A stretch of 64,000 nt of DNA. It comes from Urechidicola vernalis. Its GTDB lineage: Bacteria; Bacteroidota; Bacteroidia; Flavobacteriales; Flavobacteriaceae. Under the pieces are notes generated by a model. That model ran no database searches and was not told the DNA's origin. It was given only the letters and a program-made list of their open reading frames with translations. The stretch lies in contig NZ_JAVRHV010000002.1 in assembly GCF_031846385.1 (NCBI RefSeq), positions 62,001 to 126,000 on the forward strand, written 5' to 3'. Both the position numbers and the translations under genes were made by a program. How positions within the stretch are numbered: the first letter of the stretch is position 1; each line of letters starts with the position of its first letter. This document shows positions 16,634 through 25,559 of the stretch, in pieces.

Positions 16634-18073
16634 ATGAAAACTAAACTAATTATACTAGCAGTACTTGCTTTCTCTTTTAATTCAATAAAATCATACGCTC
16701 AAGAAAAACCCAATATCGTCATTGTGTTTTTAGACAATTTTGGATATGGAGAACCTGGTTTTAATGGTGGAGGAATTTTAAGAGGAACCGAAACACCAAG
16801 AATGGATCAACTAGCCGATGAAGGATTGAGACTCACAAATTTCAACGTAGAAGTACAATGTACACCATCTAGATCGGCATTGATGACAGGTCGTTATGCA
16901 ATAAGAAGTGGTAATGGGACCGTACCTATGGGAGAAGGTGTCTACGGTTTGGTACAATGGGAAAAGACAATGGCCGAAATGCTATCAGATTCAGGTTATG
17001 CAACAGGTATGTTTGGAAAATGGCATTTAGGGAGAACAGAAGGGCGTTTTCCTACAGATCAAGGGTTTGACGAATGGTATGGAGTTCCAAATTCTACAGA
17101 TGAGTCTACGTATACATCTTTGGATGGATTCGCAGAAAGCGGCGTTATTCCGACCTATGTAATGGAAGGTAAAAAAGGAATAAGTCCAGAAAAAGTTAAA
17201 ATCTATGATTTAGATTACAGACCACTCATTGATCGGGACTTAACAGATAAGGCCATGGATTTTATGGAGCGCAAATCGAATGAAGACAAACCTTTCTTTG
17301 TGTATTTACCGTATACAGCCACCCACTTCCCTACAATGCCACATCCAGATTTTAAAGGAAAAACAGGTAATGGCCCTTGGGCAGATTTATTGCTACAAAT
17401 AGATTCTTATACTGGTGAATTGGTAGATAAAATTGAGGAACTTGGAGAAACGGACAACACACTATTTATTTTCACAGCAGATAATGGTCCTGAAGCCTTA
17501 AATTTTGACAGTACTAGTTTAACTGTTGAAACCGCTGCTCATGGCTCTCCGGGCCCCTGGAGAGGAACCCTATTTACCGGATTTGAAGGCGCCTTAAGAG
17601 TACCGTTTGTTGCAAAATGGCCTGGAAAAATTGACGCAGGTAAATCGAGCGATGAAATTGTACACGCCATGGATTTATTCCCTACAATTGCAAAAATTGC
17701 AGGCGGAACAGTTCCTCAAGATAGAGTTATTGACGGGATTGAAATGAGTGATTTCTTTTTAAGCAAAAAAAACAATTCTGGCAGAGAAGGTTTTATAGTT
17801 TATATGGGTAACGACATTTTTGGCGTAAAATGGAAGAATTGGAAATTACATTTTAAAGAGCAAAACTCTTGGAATAGTGTTTTGAACAACTACACCATGC
17901 CAAAATTGTATAATTTATACACAGATCCACAAGAAAAAGACAATGTACTCTTTCCACATACCTGGGTACCTAAAGTAGCTTTGGGCCAATTAACAGAACA
18001 TGTAATTTCACTAAAACAAAACCCTCCTATTAAAGCGGGTCAAAAAGACCCATATCAACCTAAAAGTAATTAA
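16634..18073 (+). CDS. secreted FGly sulfatase (arylsulfatase type)
   Basis: 479 residues from ATG 16634; an upstream TTG at 16619 only adds five residues ahead of the signal peptide. The signal peptide ends at SYAQ. The metal block is FLDNFGYGE (Asp34-Asn35 rather than Asp-Asp), and the formylglycine cysteine is C76 in CTPSRSALMTG. Later blocks are GKWHLG, FTADNGPE and HGSPGPWRG. It removes sulfate from a glycan or aryl substrate outside the cytoplasm. A small DUF1059 gene begins one base after its stop. Confidence 0.9.
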   Translation: MKTKLIILAVLAFSFNSIKSYAQEKPNIVIVFLDNFGYGEPGFNGGGILRGTETPRMDQLADEGLRLTNFNVEVQCTPSRSALMTGRYAIRSGNGTVPMGEGVYGLVQWEKTMAEMLSDSGYATGMFGKWHLGRTEGRFPTDQGFDEWYGVPNSTDESTYTSLDGFAESGVIPTYVMEGKKGISPEKVKIYDLDYRPLIDRDLTDKAMDFMERKSNEDKPFFVYLPYTATHFPTMPHPDFKGKTGNGPWADLLLQIDSYTGELVDKIEELGETDNTLFIFTADNGPEALNFDSTSLTVETAAHGSPGPWRGTLFTGFEGALRVPFVAKWPGKIDAGKSSDEIVHAMDLFPTIAKIAGGTVPQDRVIDGIEMSDFFLSKKNNSGREGFIVYMGNDIFGVKWKNWKLHFKEQNSWNSVLNNYTMPKLYNLYTDPQEKDNVLFPHTWVPKVALGQLTEHVISLKQNPPIKAGQKDPYQPKSN

Positions 18074-18074
18074 A

Positions 18075-18302
18075 ATGAAAACGATGACTTGCAAACAATT
18101 AGGAGGTTCATGTGATGAAGAATTTCATGCAACAACTTTTGATGAGATTGAAAAGCAAAGTAAACAACACGGCATGGAAATGCTCCTACAAGGGGATCAA
18201 ACACATTTAGACCCTATGCATAAAATGAAAAATCTTATGACTAGCCCCGAAAAAATTCGGGAATGGTTTAATAGCGAGCGTAAGGAATTTGATGCTTTAT
18301 AA
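18075..18302 (+). CDS. small DUF1059-type protein
   Basis: 75 residues beginning MKTMTCKQLGGSCDEEFHATTFDEI, the conserved N-terminus of short DUF1059-like proteins, with paired cysteines at about 6 and 13. The rest is helical and Met-rich. The start codon is one base from the sulfatase stop, so the two are cotranscribed. Function unknown. Confidence 0.75.
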   Translation: MKTMTCKQLGGSCDEEFHATTFDEIEKQSKQHGMEMLLQGDQTHLDPMHKMKNLMTSPEKIREWFNSERKEFDAL

Positions 18303-18392
18303 TTTTTTTTATGATTTTTTGTAACCTCAACTTAAATGGTATCGTCCTAATAGTGAAACACATTAAAACAATCATTTAAAAAACAATTTATC

Positions 18393-18737
18393 ATGGGATC
18401 AGAAGTAATTATAGTACCTATCATTTTTGGAATATTTTTCGGAATCGTTTATTTATTCTTTTCAACTAGAAATAAAGAGCGTATGGCGCTAATTGAAAAA
18501 GGTATAGGAGCTGAAATTTTTAATAAAGGGAAACAGAGAACTGCACCTATTTGGAAAGTATTTATTTTAAATTTAGCAGTATTATTAATGGGCATTGGAA
18601 TTGGTGTATTTATTGCAATGTTGTTAGATCAATATACTAATTTAGGCGAAGGAATCTATCCTGCCGTAATATTTACGACTGCTGGTGCTGGCCTTTTTGT
18701 AGGGTTCAACCTTACGAAAAACTTAGATAAAGAATAA
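18393..18737 (+). CDS. membrane protein, DUF6249-like
   Basis: 114 residues with three hydrophobic segments (about 5-23, 52-76 and 88-106). Between the first two lies NKERMALIEKG, a motif common to small DUF6249 membrane proteins in Bacteroidota, where the gene often lies near sigma factor or PspC-like genes. No known activity. It ends before a strong bidirectional terminator. Confidence 0.7.
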   Translation: MGSEVIIVPIIFGIFFGIVYLFFSTRNKERMALIEKGIGAEIFNKGKQRTAPIWKVFILNLAVLLMGIGIGVFIAMLLDQYTNLGEGIYPAVIFTTAGAGLFVGFNLTKNLDKE

Positions 18738-18757
18738 CCAAACTAATTAACTCAACC

Positions 18758-18797
18758 AAAAAGAGGCATTATCGGTAACGAAAATGCCTCTTTTTAT
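18758..18797. terminator. bidirectional intrinsic terminator
   Basis: Stem aaaaagaggcatt / aatgcctcttttt with a 12-base loop and T/A runs on both sides, between two convergent genes. Confidence 0.85.
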
Positions 18798-18812
18798 TTA
18801 TGTCTGTATCGC

Positions 18813-19592
18813 TTAAAACAAATCGTTTAGCACTTTTGCCAAACGAATCCCGCCTTTTTGCATTTGCGTTCTTGCCGTTTCTAAATACTCATAAGAATAA
18901 CGATATCTTAAATTCTCTCCTTGTTCAGCAGAACCATATACTTCTTTGGTCAACTCATGCACTTCATTTACCCAATCAACAACAGTTCCTTGCTGCAATG
19001 CCGCAACTTGATTTTTTGACAACCTATCTGCATTCTTAGCCAATTCTATATAACTCATAGAATAACCATCAATCATATCGCTATCCCAAACTCTGTGCAA
19101 ATTAGAATCTTTGTAAAACCATTTTACTTTAAAATCGTTTCCTCCTTTATCCTCTTTTAATCCTATATGCATAGGTTGGTGTAAATCCCCTACTAAATGC
19201 ACTAACATTTTTAAATGAAAAGCTTTGTCTTCCTTAGATGCGTTTTCATCTGAAATCACTTGCTTACACTTTGCAATTCCAGAAACTAAATCACCTTCAG
19301 GGTTTTTCTCAGCGGCAGCATAATCCTGATCCATATCCATGTTTATATAGTGCCATGTATAATATTTATTATACTTTTTATCTGATTTAATCTCATCGGC
19401 ATAGGTAGATACAAATGCCAATGATTTTCCATTTAACAACTTATCTATCGCTTTTGACGCCTTTTTTGTTAAGTGCTTTTGAGCAATTTCTCCAACAACT
19501 CTATGTCCTGTTTGTCCCCATCTTTTATACGATGTTAATGGTAACGCCAACAAAACAACTAACCCAAGTACTAATAATCTATTTACTCTCAT
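18813..19592 (-). CDS. secreted S1/P1-type zinc nuclease
   Basis: 259 residues with a signal peptide. The mature start is W25-G-Q-T-G-H30, where the N-terminal Trp and His are zinc ligands in this family. Further ligands lie in the HYINMD block, the HLVGDLHQPMHIGLKEDKGGND block and HRVWDSDMI. It should degrade single-stranded DNA and RNA in the periplasm or outside, probably for phosphate or nucleoside scavenging. It lies alone on the minus strand. Confidence 0.92.
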   Translation of the reverse strand: MRVNRLLVLGLVVLLALPLTSYKRWGQTGHRVVGEIAQKHLTKKASKAIDKLLNGKSLAFVSTYADEIKSDKKYNKYYTWHYINMDMDQDYAAAEKNPEGDLVSGIAKCKQVISDENASKEDKAFHLKMLVHLVGDLHQPMHIGLKEDKGGNDFKVKWFYKDSNLHRVWDSDMIDGYSMSYIELAKNADRLSKNQVAALQQGTVVDWVNEVHELTKEVYGSAEQGENLRYRYSYEYLETARTQMQKGGIRLAKVLNDLF

Positions 19593-19636
19593 GTGATTTA
19601 TTTTTCAGCTAATTTAAAAATAATTATGCGTAAACA

Positions 19637-19669
19637 TTTGGAAATGAATAAAATTATTTGATATATTTG
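19637..19669 (+). promoter_or_regulatory. predicted promoter of SPFH operon with inverted repeat at the start
   Basis: TTTG at 19637-19640, a 21-bp spacer, TATATTTG at 19662-19669. A 7-bp inverted repeat gtgatat / atatcac with a 7-base loop overlaps the end of the -7 box and the predicted transcription start, a suitable place for an operator. Confidence 0.6.
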
Positions 19670-19704
19670 TGATATCATTTTAATATCACTTTAAAACTAC
19701 TTAT

Positions 19705-20565
19705 ATGAAAGAAGAAAAAAACATCAAAGTATCGAATGGCTATTTTATGCTAGTCATAGTTTTTATACTAATCGCTAATTTAATTTTCGGAATAACACAG
19801 GGAAATCCTTTTATGATTATTCCATCAATCATTTTATTTTTTGTATTCCTTCCTGGCTTCTTTATTGTAGCCCCAAATACATCAAAAGTTATTTTATTAT
19901 TTGGAAAATACATTGGCACAGTAAGAGAAAATGGATTCTATTGGGCAAATCCACTTTACAAAAAGAGAAAAATCTCTTTACGAGCAAGTAATTTTGACAG
20001 CGAACGTGTTAAGGTTAACGATAAATTAGGAAACCCAATTATGATCAGTACAATTTTAGTTTGGAAAGTTAAAGACACTTTTAAAGCTGCTTTTGATGTA
20101 GATAATTATGAAAACTTTGTACGTGTACAATCGGATGCTGCAGTTCGTAAGTTGGCTAGTTTATATCCATATGACAATTTTGCCGATGAAGGACATGATG
20201 AAGACATTACCTTAAGAGCTAGTGTTAATGAAGTTAGTGAGGCTTTAGAACAAGAATTAGCTGAAAGATTGGCAATGGCCGGAATTGAAGTATTAGAAGC
20301 ACGAATTGGATACTTGGCATATGCACAAGAAATAGCAAATGCTATGCTTAAAAGACAACAAGCAACTGCTATAATTGCTGCACGTCATAAAATTGTTGAA
20401 GGCGCCGTTAGTATGGTTGAGATGGCTTTAGACGAGTTAAGTAAAAAGGAAATTGTAGAATTAGACGAAGAACGCAAAGCAGCAATGGTTAGTAATTTAA
20501 TGGTTATCCTATGTTCTGATAAAGAGGTTGCTCCAGTGTTAAATACAGGTACTTTAAATCACTAG
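19705..20565 (+). CDS. SPFH/Band 7 (stomatin-like) membrane protein
   Basis: 286 residues. Two hydrophobic segments (about 12-30 and 35-58) are followed by the SPFH core (VILLFGKYIGTVRENGFYWANPLYKKRKISLRASNFDSE...; KLGNPIMISTILVWKVKDTFKAAFDV) and a helical region rich in Ala and Glu (ALEQELAERLAMAGIEVLEARIGYLAYAQEIANAMLKRQQATAIIAARHKIVEGA). Such proteins form membrane scaffolds. It heads a run of five very short genes on the same strand. Confidence 0.9.
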   Translation: MKEEKNIKVSNGYFMLVIVFILIANLIFGITQGNPFMIIPSIILFFVFLPGFFIVAPNTSKVILLFGKYIGTVRENGFYWANPLYKKRKISLRASNFDSERVKVNDKLGNPIMISTILVWKVKDTFKAAFDVDNYENFVRVQSDAAVRKLASLYPYDNFADEGHDEDITLRASVNEVSEALEQELAERLAMAGIEVLEARIGYLAYAQEIANAMLKRQQATAIIAARHKIVEGAVSMVEMALDELSKKEIVELDEERKAAMVSNLMVILCSDKEVAPVLNTGTLNH

Positions 20566-20569
20566 AATT

Positions 20570-20725
20570 ATGACGCAATATAAAATTTTAACCAAAAAAC
20601 TTTTTAAAAAAGAAGATGCATTTCTTGACACAATGAACTCAGAAGCCAGAAATGGTTGGAAAGTGATTAGTGTAGGATATAACGAAGGGCACATCTCTAA
20701 AGTGGTCTTGGAAAAATCAAATTAA
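20570..20725 (+). CDS. 51-residue DUF4177-like protein
   Basis: Starts 4 bases after the SPFH stop: MTQYKILTKKLFKKEDAFLDTMNSEARNGWKVISV... The pattern (K-I/V-strand, helix, NGWKVISVG, strand) fits the small DUF4177 fold, which is frequently linked to membrane-scaffold or stress genes. Function unknown. Tight spacing supports one transcript with the SPFH gene. Confidence 0.65.
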   Translation: MTQYKILTKKLFKKEDAFLDTMNSEARNGWKVISVGYNEGHISKVVLEKSN

Positions 20726-20742
20726 AAAAAAATAAAAAAGCT

Positions 20743-20796
20743 ATGATCTGGATACTACTAACCATTATCACTAATTTAATCGCATTATTCATATGA
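20743..20796 (+). CDS. possible 17-residue hydrophobic peptide
   Basis: Starts MIWILLTIITNL and is almost wholly hydrophobic. Its TGA overlaps the ATG of the next small gene (ATGA at 20793-20796), the classic coupling arrangement. Such a short frame may arise by chance, so it is offered with low confidence. Confidence 0.3.
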   Translation: MIWILLTIITNLIALFI

Positions 20797-20963
20797 ATTA
20801 TATAAAACCCATTATCTATTTAGCACTTCTTATTTCTGGCTCTTTACTAATTTCTAGCTCAGATGGAAGTTTAGTAACTATTGGCATTCTATTTTTAGCG
20901 ACAGCGACAGTAAAGTTTTCAAAGAGATCGATTTGTATTTTTAATTCAAAATCAAAATTTTAA
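20793..20963 (+). CDS. 56-residue small membrane protein
   Basis: Begins MNYIKPIIYLALLISGSLL, with a second hydrophobic stretch (LVTIGILFLATATV), then a basic tail (KFSKRSICIFNSKSKF). Probably two short membrane segments. No family recognised. It sits between the DUF4177-like gene and the DUF6141-like gene, 6 bases before the latter. Confidence 0.5.
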   Translation: MNYIKPIIYLALLISGSLLISSSDGSLVTIGILFLATATVKFSKRSICIFNSKSKF

Positions 20964-20969
20964 ACTGAA

Positions 20970-21482
20970 ATGAAAGTATTTGTAGAAGAACAAAGATTTA
21001 AAAATTGGGTATTAATCATTTTAATGATTACACCTATCGTTGGAGTACTAATTCCAATTCTTACTTCAAAAGAAGGGTTTCCTGCCTTTAACACTCCAAA
21101 GTTTTGGAGTTTAGTAATGGTTTCTTTTTCGGTTGTCCTTGTTTTTCTATTAATCCTTTCCATAAAACTCTCAACAAAAATTAATGAACAAGGAGTATTC
21201 TATCGTTTTTATCCAAATCAATGCAAAGAAAAATTCATTCCTTGGAGCCGAATTCAACAATGCCATGTAACCAAGTACAATTCGTTAAGAAAATTTGGAG
21301 GATACGGCTATAGACGTTGTTTTTGGGGCAAGAACAAAGGGCTTGCATTAAATGTAGGAGGTAAATACGGAATTCAGTTAGTACTTGAAAACGGAAAAAA
21401 AATATTGATCGGTACTCAGAATGAAAACGATGCAAAACGTGTCTTGGAAACATATCAATCTAAAATAAATTCGAATGGCTAA
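20970..21482 (+). CDS. membrane protein with PH-like C-terminal domain (DUF6141-like)
   Basis: 170 residues with two membrane segments (about 12-30 and 45-68), followed by an ~100-residue beta-rich domain (NEQGVFYRFYPNQ; FIPWSRIQQCHVTKYN; GLALNVGGKYGIQLVLENGKKILIGTQN) and a closing helix (ENDAKRVLETYQ). The layout matches bacterial PH-like domains that follow two membrane helices. Function unknown. Its end overlaps the next start by 8 bases. Confidence 0.65.
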   Translation: MKVFVEEQRFKNWVLIILMITPIVGVLIPILTSKEGFPAFNTPKFWSLVMVSFSVVLVFLLILSIKLSTKINEQGVFYRFYPNQCKEKFIPWSRIQQCHVTKYNSLRKFGGYGYRRCFWGKNKGLALNVGGKYGIQLVLENGKKILIGTQNENDAKRVLETYQSKINSNG

Positions 21483-21642
21483 AAAGAAAGCATTTGCCTT
21501 AAGAATTAACGAAGACATGCTCAAAGCGGTTGAAAAATGGGCGGCAGACGAGTTTAGATCTACCAATGGGCAATTGGAATGGATGCTAAACAAATGCCTA
21601 AAAGAAGCGAATAGGCAACCCAAAAAGAAAACGGAAGAGTAA
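21475..21642 (+). CDS. 55-residue Arc-type ribbon-helix-helix protein
   Basis: MAKKKAFALRINEDMLKAVEKWAADEF... The short strand (AFALRI) followed by two helices (EDMLKAVEKWAADE; STNGQLEWMLNKCLKEA) is the Arc/MetJ DNA-binding fold. Similar tiny genes follow SPFH and PH-like genes in other flavobacteria. It may regulate this operon, possibly through the inverted repeat near 19669, which is an inference. Confidence 0.7.
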   Translation: MAKKKAFALRINEDMLKAVEKWAADEFRSTNGQLEWMLNKCLKEANRQPKKKTEE

Positions 21643-21674
21643 ATTTATTGCTATCTTCGTTAAAAATTAAACCT

Positions 21675-22256
21675 ATGAAAAAGGCCTTCTTTTACTGTGT
21701 TACCCTTGTTTTTTTGTTTTCATCAGTTGTTTCCATTGCACAGCATGAAACAGAAGAAGATACGCACAAAGAGCAAACTGAACATTCAGAACATTCCGAA
21801 TTAAAAAAACATTCCATCTCTGCAGTTTTAAGTCACACCAATATCAATTCCGCCAAAGAAAATCGTAATGGTAGTAATTGGATAGCGGCACCCTCTTTTT
21901 GTTTTAACTATAATTTCAATATTAATCATAAATGGGCCATAGGTTTGCACAATGACATCATTGTTGAAAATATAGACTTAGACCATACTCATGACGGTGG
22001 TGATGGAGTTATTAGACAAAGACCCATATCCATGGCAATCATGGGAACCTATAAACCATTAAAATATCTTGCCTTTCTTGCTGGAGGCGGTGTCGAACTC
22101 TCTAAACATGAAGATTTCCCTGTAATTAGATTAGGAGTTGAAGCACCTATGCACCTTCCTAATAATTGGGAGGTATTCGGTTCTCTTACCGGAGATATCG
22201 GTATAGATAGTTACGATAGTATTACCTTCGGAATCGGATTCGCAAAATTGTTCTGA
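21675..22256 (+). CDS. secreted or outer-membrane beta-barrel-like protein, His-rich N-terminus
   Basis: 193 residues from ATG 21675; a more distal in-frame start at 21648 adds residues before a clear signal peptide. After cleavage (SIAQ) comes a His/Glu/Lys-rich segment (HETEEDTHKEQTEHSEHSELKKH), then a barrel-like alternation (AIGLHNDIIVENIDLDH..., AFLAGGGVELSKHEDFPVIRLGVEA..., SITFGIGFAKLF ending with an aromatic). This resembles small outer-membrane barrels. The His-rich stretch may bind metal. Confidence 0.6.
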   Translation: MKKAFFYCVTLVFLFSSVVSIAQHETEEDTHKEQTEHSEHSELKKHSISAVLSHTNINSAKENRNGSNWIAAPSFCFNYNFNINHKWAIGLHNDIIVENIDLDHTHDGGDGVIRQRPISMAIMGTYKPLKYLAFLAGGGVELSKHEDFPVIRLGVEAPMHLPNNWEVFGSLTGDIGIDSYDSITFGIGFAKLF

Positions 22257-22321
22257 TAAATTTTTAAACTGACAAATTCTTAACTAGATATTTATATATT
22301 TGTGAAAATCAAATCACATAT

Positions 22322-23581
22322 ATGGATTCTACACCTATGTTTACCAACGACACAATGGTCTTTGGTTTATTAATGTTAATGCTGGCATTGGTATTTTACA
22401 CCTCCTCTAAAAAAACAGGATTTTGGTCTAAATTTTATTCGATAATTCCGGCACTTCTAATGTGCTATTTGCTGCCTGCAGTTCTGAATTCATTAGGATT
22501 AATTTCACCAGAAATTTCAAAAACTTATGATATAGCAAAAAACTATTTACTACCAGCAGCCTTGGTTTTAATGACTTTGAGTCTCGATTTAAAATCGGTT
22601 TTCAATCTTGGCCCTAAAGCCTTAATTATGTTCTTTACAGGAACTGTTGGAATTGTAATTGGTGGACCTATTGCCATTTTATTAATTTCAATGGTAAGCC
22701 CAGAAACGGTTGGAGGTGCTGGACCAGATGCTGTATGGAGAGGACTATCAACACTAGCCGGAAGTTGGATTGGCGGAGGTGCTAATCAAACAGCCATGTA
22801 TGAAATATTTAAATACAATCCAGAGAAATTTGGAGCCATGATTTTAGTAGATATTGTTGTTGCTCAAATTTGGATGGCAGTATTGCTCTTTGGCATCGGG
22901 CAAAAAGAACGCATAGACAAATGGTTAAAAGCAGATAATACGGCCATTGAAGAATTAAAAAACAAGGTAATTAAATATGAAAAAAGTGTTTCGAAGATTC
23001 CAAACTTAACGGACTATATGATCATGTTCGGAATTGCATTTACAGCAGTTGGTATTGCACATTTTGGTTCTGATAAAATTTCTACTTTTTTATCTGGTTT
23101 CGAATTATTTAGCGATAAAACTTCTGCTCTAGCCTCCTTTACTTCAACCTTCTTTTGGATGATTACCATTGCCACTGTAATTGGAATAATTCTTTCATTT
23201 TCTAAAGCAAAAAAATATGAAGGTGCTGGTGCCAGTAAATTGGGAAGTGTATTTATTTATATTTTAGTTGCTTCTATAGGTATGAAAATGGATTTAGGTT
23301 CTATTTTCGAAAACCCCGGCCTTCTATTAGTTGGACTTATTTGGATGGCAATCCATGTTATTTTACTAATTGTTGTTGCTAAAATTATTAAAGCCCCTTA
23401 TTTTTTCTTAGCCGTTGGAAGTAAAGCAAATGTTGGAGGCGCTGCCTCTGCACCGGTAGTAGCAGCTGCGTTTCACCCTTCACTGGCAACAGTAGGTGTT
23501 TTACTCGCTGTTGTTGGATATGCCATAGGCACATTTGCCGCCCTATTTTGTGCCAATTTAATGGAAATTGTTTCTCCCTAA
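22322..23581 (+). CDS. DUF819 family multi-pass membrane protein
   Basis: 419 residues with about ten membrane segments and Gly-rich signatures: LSTLAGSWIGGGANQTAMYEIF in the middle and SKANVGGAASAPVVAAAFHPSLATVGVLLAVVGYAIGT near the C-terminus. These duplicated GG-A-N motifs suggest an inverted-repeat carrier. The substrate is not known; some annotated relatives are called keto-acid or amino-acid exporters. It is preceded by a TATATTTG element at 22295-22302. Confidence 0.85.
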   Translation: MDSTPMFTNDTMVFGLLMLMLALVFYTSSKKTGFWSKFYSIIPALLMCYLLPAVLNSLGLISPEISKTYDIAKNYLLPAALVLMTLSLDLKSVFNLGPKALIMFFTGTVGIVIGGPIAILLISMVSPETVGGAGPDAVWRGLSTLAGSWIGGGANQTAMYEIFKYNPEKFGAMILVDIVVAQIWMAVLLFGIGQKERIDKWLKADNTAIEELKNKVIKYEKSVSKIPNLTDYMIMFGIAFTAVGIAHFGSDKISTFLSGFELFSDKTSALASFTSTFFWMITIATVIGIILSFSKAKKYEGAGASKLGSVFIYILVASIGMKMDLGSIFENPGLLLVGLIWMAIHVILLIVVAKIIKAPYFFLAVGSKANVGGAASAPVVAAAFHPSLATVGVLLAVVGYAIGTFAALFCANLMEIVSP

Positions 23582-23658
23582 TTATTATCGCTCTATATCC
23601 ATTGATTTTTGATAAAAAAATCGATATTTGTAGCCATAAATTTTTTGAGATAAATAAG

Positions 23659-24363
23659 ATGATTAGAAAGATTGTACTTGCTGTTGTAACTGTTGGATTC
23701 ATGGTAGCCTGTTCTTCAAAAAAAGAAGGTTCTATGGTAGTGGAAGGAACTATTCAAAACTTTAAAAAAGGAACTTTATACTTACAGAAATATCAAGACA
23801 CTTTGCTAGTGTCTGTGGATTCCATTTTTTTAAATGGTGAAAATAATTTTAGACTTGTAGATAATATTGAGAGTCCTGAAATGTATTATTTAACATTAAA
23901 TCAAATGGAAAGTGAAAAAATTGATTTCTTTGGCGAAAAAGGAATTATCACTATTAATACCAAATTGGACAAATTTGCGACCACTGCTGAAGTTTCCGGA
24001 TCTAAAACTCATGATATATTATTAGAGTATCGAGATATGATAAGCCAATTTAACGGTAAGAGATTGGAGATTGTAAAAGAAAACTTTGAAGCACAAAAGA
24101 ACAATAATAGCGATAGAATGGTTGAGTTAGACGAAGAATTAAATAGACTTCTTAAAAATAGATTTCGTTATACGTCTAGTTTTGCCATTCGAAATAAAGA
24201 CAGCGAAGTGGCACCATACTTAGCATTATCCGAACTATATGATGCTCACATAACTTTATTGGATACTGTAAACAATTCACTTACAAGTTCTATCCAAAAA
24301 TCAAAATACGGACTGGCATTGGACAAATATATTAAAGACATTAAAACAGCGGAAAGTAACTAA
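23659..24363 (+). CDS. DUF4369-domain lipoprotein
   Basis: 234 residues from ATG 23659 (the open frame extends further upstream into the DUF819 gene, but the lipoprotein signal MVACSS starts here). The mature N-terminus shows VVEGTIQNFKKGTLYLQKYQDT..., the DUF4369 pattern seen before thioredoxin domains in Bacteroidota. Here no thioredoxin domain follows; the rest is helical and charged. Function unknown. Confidence 0.8.
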   Translation: MIRKIVLAVVTVGFMVACSSKKEGSMVVEGTIQNFKKGTLYLQKYQDTLLVSVDSIFLNGENNFRLVDNIESPEMYYLTLNQMESEKIDFFGEKGIITINTKLDKFATTAEVSGSKTHDILLEYRDMISQFNGKRLEIVKENFEAQKNNNSDRMVELDEELNRLLKNRFRYTSSFAIRNKDSEVAPYLALSELYDAHITLLDTVNNSLTSSIQKSKYGLALDKYIKDIKTAESN

Positions 24364-24828
24364 TTAAGTTCTAAGTTTTATACTCCATTCGTAACTAAAG
24401 GAAGATACAGTATCTCCTGCTTCATCTACACCTTTAGACACTAATATAATTTGTTGTCCCTTACCCGTTGCTATCGATTGCGCTATAGCTGTTTTGACCA
24501 TGTCAGTATCGACACAGGAAAACAAGATCGTTCCTTTCGCCTTTTTTAAGAACTCACCTTGTTGTTTGGTTACAAGCATTGAAATTCGTTTACCACTTTC
24601 AGCAATTTCACGCATTACAATAATACCTGTAGTTAATTCAGAAGCCATCCCTTGCGTTGCCCAATACAACGATTTAAATGGATTTTGATTGATCCATCTA
24701 AATTTTACTTTGGCCACTACTTCTGAATCTGAAATTGATTTTAATCGCACCCCGCTTAAATAAGCAGATGGTAGTTTTGCCATCAAAAAAAGATTAATCT
24801 TACTCGGTGTAAACTTCATTTTATACAA
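24364..24828 (-). CDS. DUF4442 hot-dog-fold protein (putative thioesterase)
   Basis: 154 residues matching the DUF4442 pattern: KLPSAYLSGVRLKSISDSEVVAKVKFRWINQNPFKSLYWATQGMASELTTGIIVM followed by SFSYEWSIK at the end. The fold is that of hot-dog acyl-CoA thioesterases; no substrate can be assigned. The start may be at 24828 or 24819. Its stop abuts the stop of the convergent DUF4369 lipoprotein gene. Confidence 0.8.
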   Translation of the reverse strand: MYKMKFTPSKINLFLMAKLPSAYLSGVRLKSISDSEVVAKVKFRWINQNPFKSLYWATQGMASELTTGIIVMREIAESGKRISMLVTKQQGEFLKKAKGTILFSCVDTDMVKTAIAQSIATGKGQQIILVSKGVDEAGDTVSSFSYEWSIKLRT

Positions 24829-25010
24829 TTTGAACTCACAATTTACTCATTTTTACTGAATAATAATTTAAGTTTTAAAATTTTATTCCTAAGATGAAAG
24901 AAATACAATTTACCCGTACAGCGCCTTTAAATACTGACTTCACCCCTATTCTCAACAAGTAAACCATCAAAGCATAACTGTTAAAATTTGTTAAATTTTA
25001 GTACTATGTG

Positions 25011-25042
25011 TTGCATACTACCTTTTTTTATTTATATCTTTG
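25011..25042 (+). promoter_or_regulatory. predicted promoter of the DUF4870/PadR/PspC operon
   Basis: TTG at 25011-25013, a 21-bp spacer, TATCTTTG at 25035-25042. It lies 75 bp before the first start codon in the ~290-bp divergent region; nothing else is seen in that region. Confidence 0.6.
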
Positions 25043-25117
25043 CATAGTAAATTAAAGGGTAATACCATATAAGTTTCGAAAACTAAGGTAAAATCCACCA
25101 ACAATAAACAAACCAAC

Positions 25118-25549
25118 ATGAAAACTAAAACAGAACAAAACAATGCTTTTCTAATTCATATTTCCGCTTTGGCAGGATACTTTTTTCCTTTGGGAGGAAT
25201 TGTAGCACCACTTATCTTTTGGCAAGTTAAAAAAGATGAAAGCGCATATTTAGATGAGCAAGGTAAAGAAGCCGTAAATTTTAATTTAAGTTTCTTTTTA
25301 TATCAATTTATTTTGGGCTTAACCTTTATCCCTTTGTTTATCCGTTCAATTTTCAGAAATGTATCTAACCTAGATCATATGCATAATGATTTCTTTTTTG
25401 ATTTCCCTAATGTACTTGGTTTTTTCGGAGGTATTTCATTAATAGGAATTTTAGGACTGATTCGATTTGTTCTAATAATTCTAGCAGCAGTTAAAGCAAA
25501 TAAAGGGGAAGATTATAAATACCCTATTACAATAAAATTCATTAAATAA
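25118..25549 (+). CDS. DUF4870 membrane protein
   Basis: 143 residues with the DUF4870 pattern: HISALAGYFFPLGGIVAPLIFWQVKKDESAYLDEQGKEAVNFNLSFFLY, then three more hydrophobic segments and a short basic tail. First gene of a four-gene operon with PadR, PspC and DUF2807 proteins, a set that recurs in flavobacteria and is linked by family knowledge to envelope stress. Direct function not known. Confidence 0.87.
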   Translation: MKTKTEQNNAFLIHISALAGYFFPLGGIVAPLIFWQVKKDESAYLDEQGKEAVNFNLSFFLYQFILGLTFIPLFIRSIFRNVSNLDHMHNDFFFDFPNVLGFFGGISLIGILGLIRFVLIILAAVKANKGEDYKYPITIKFIK

Positions 25550-25559
25550 TTCAACACTT

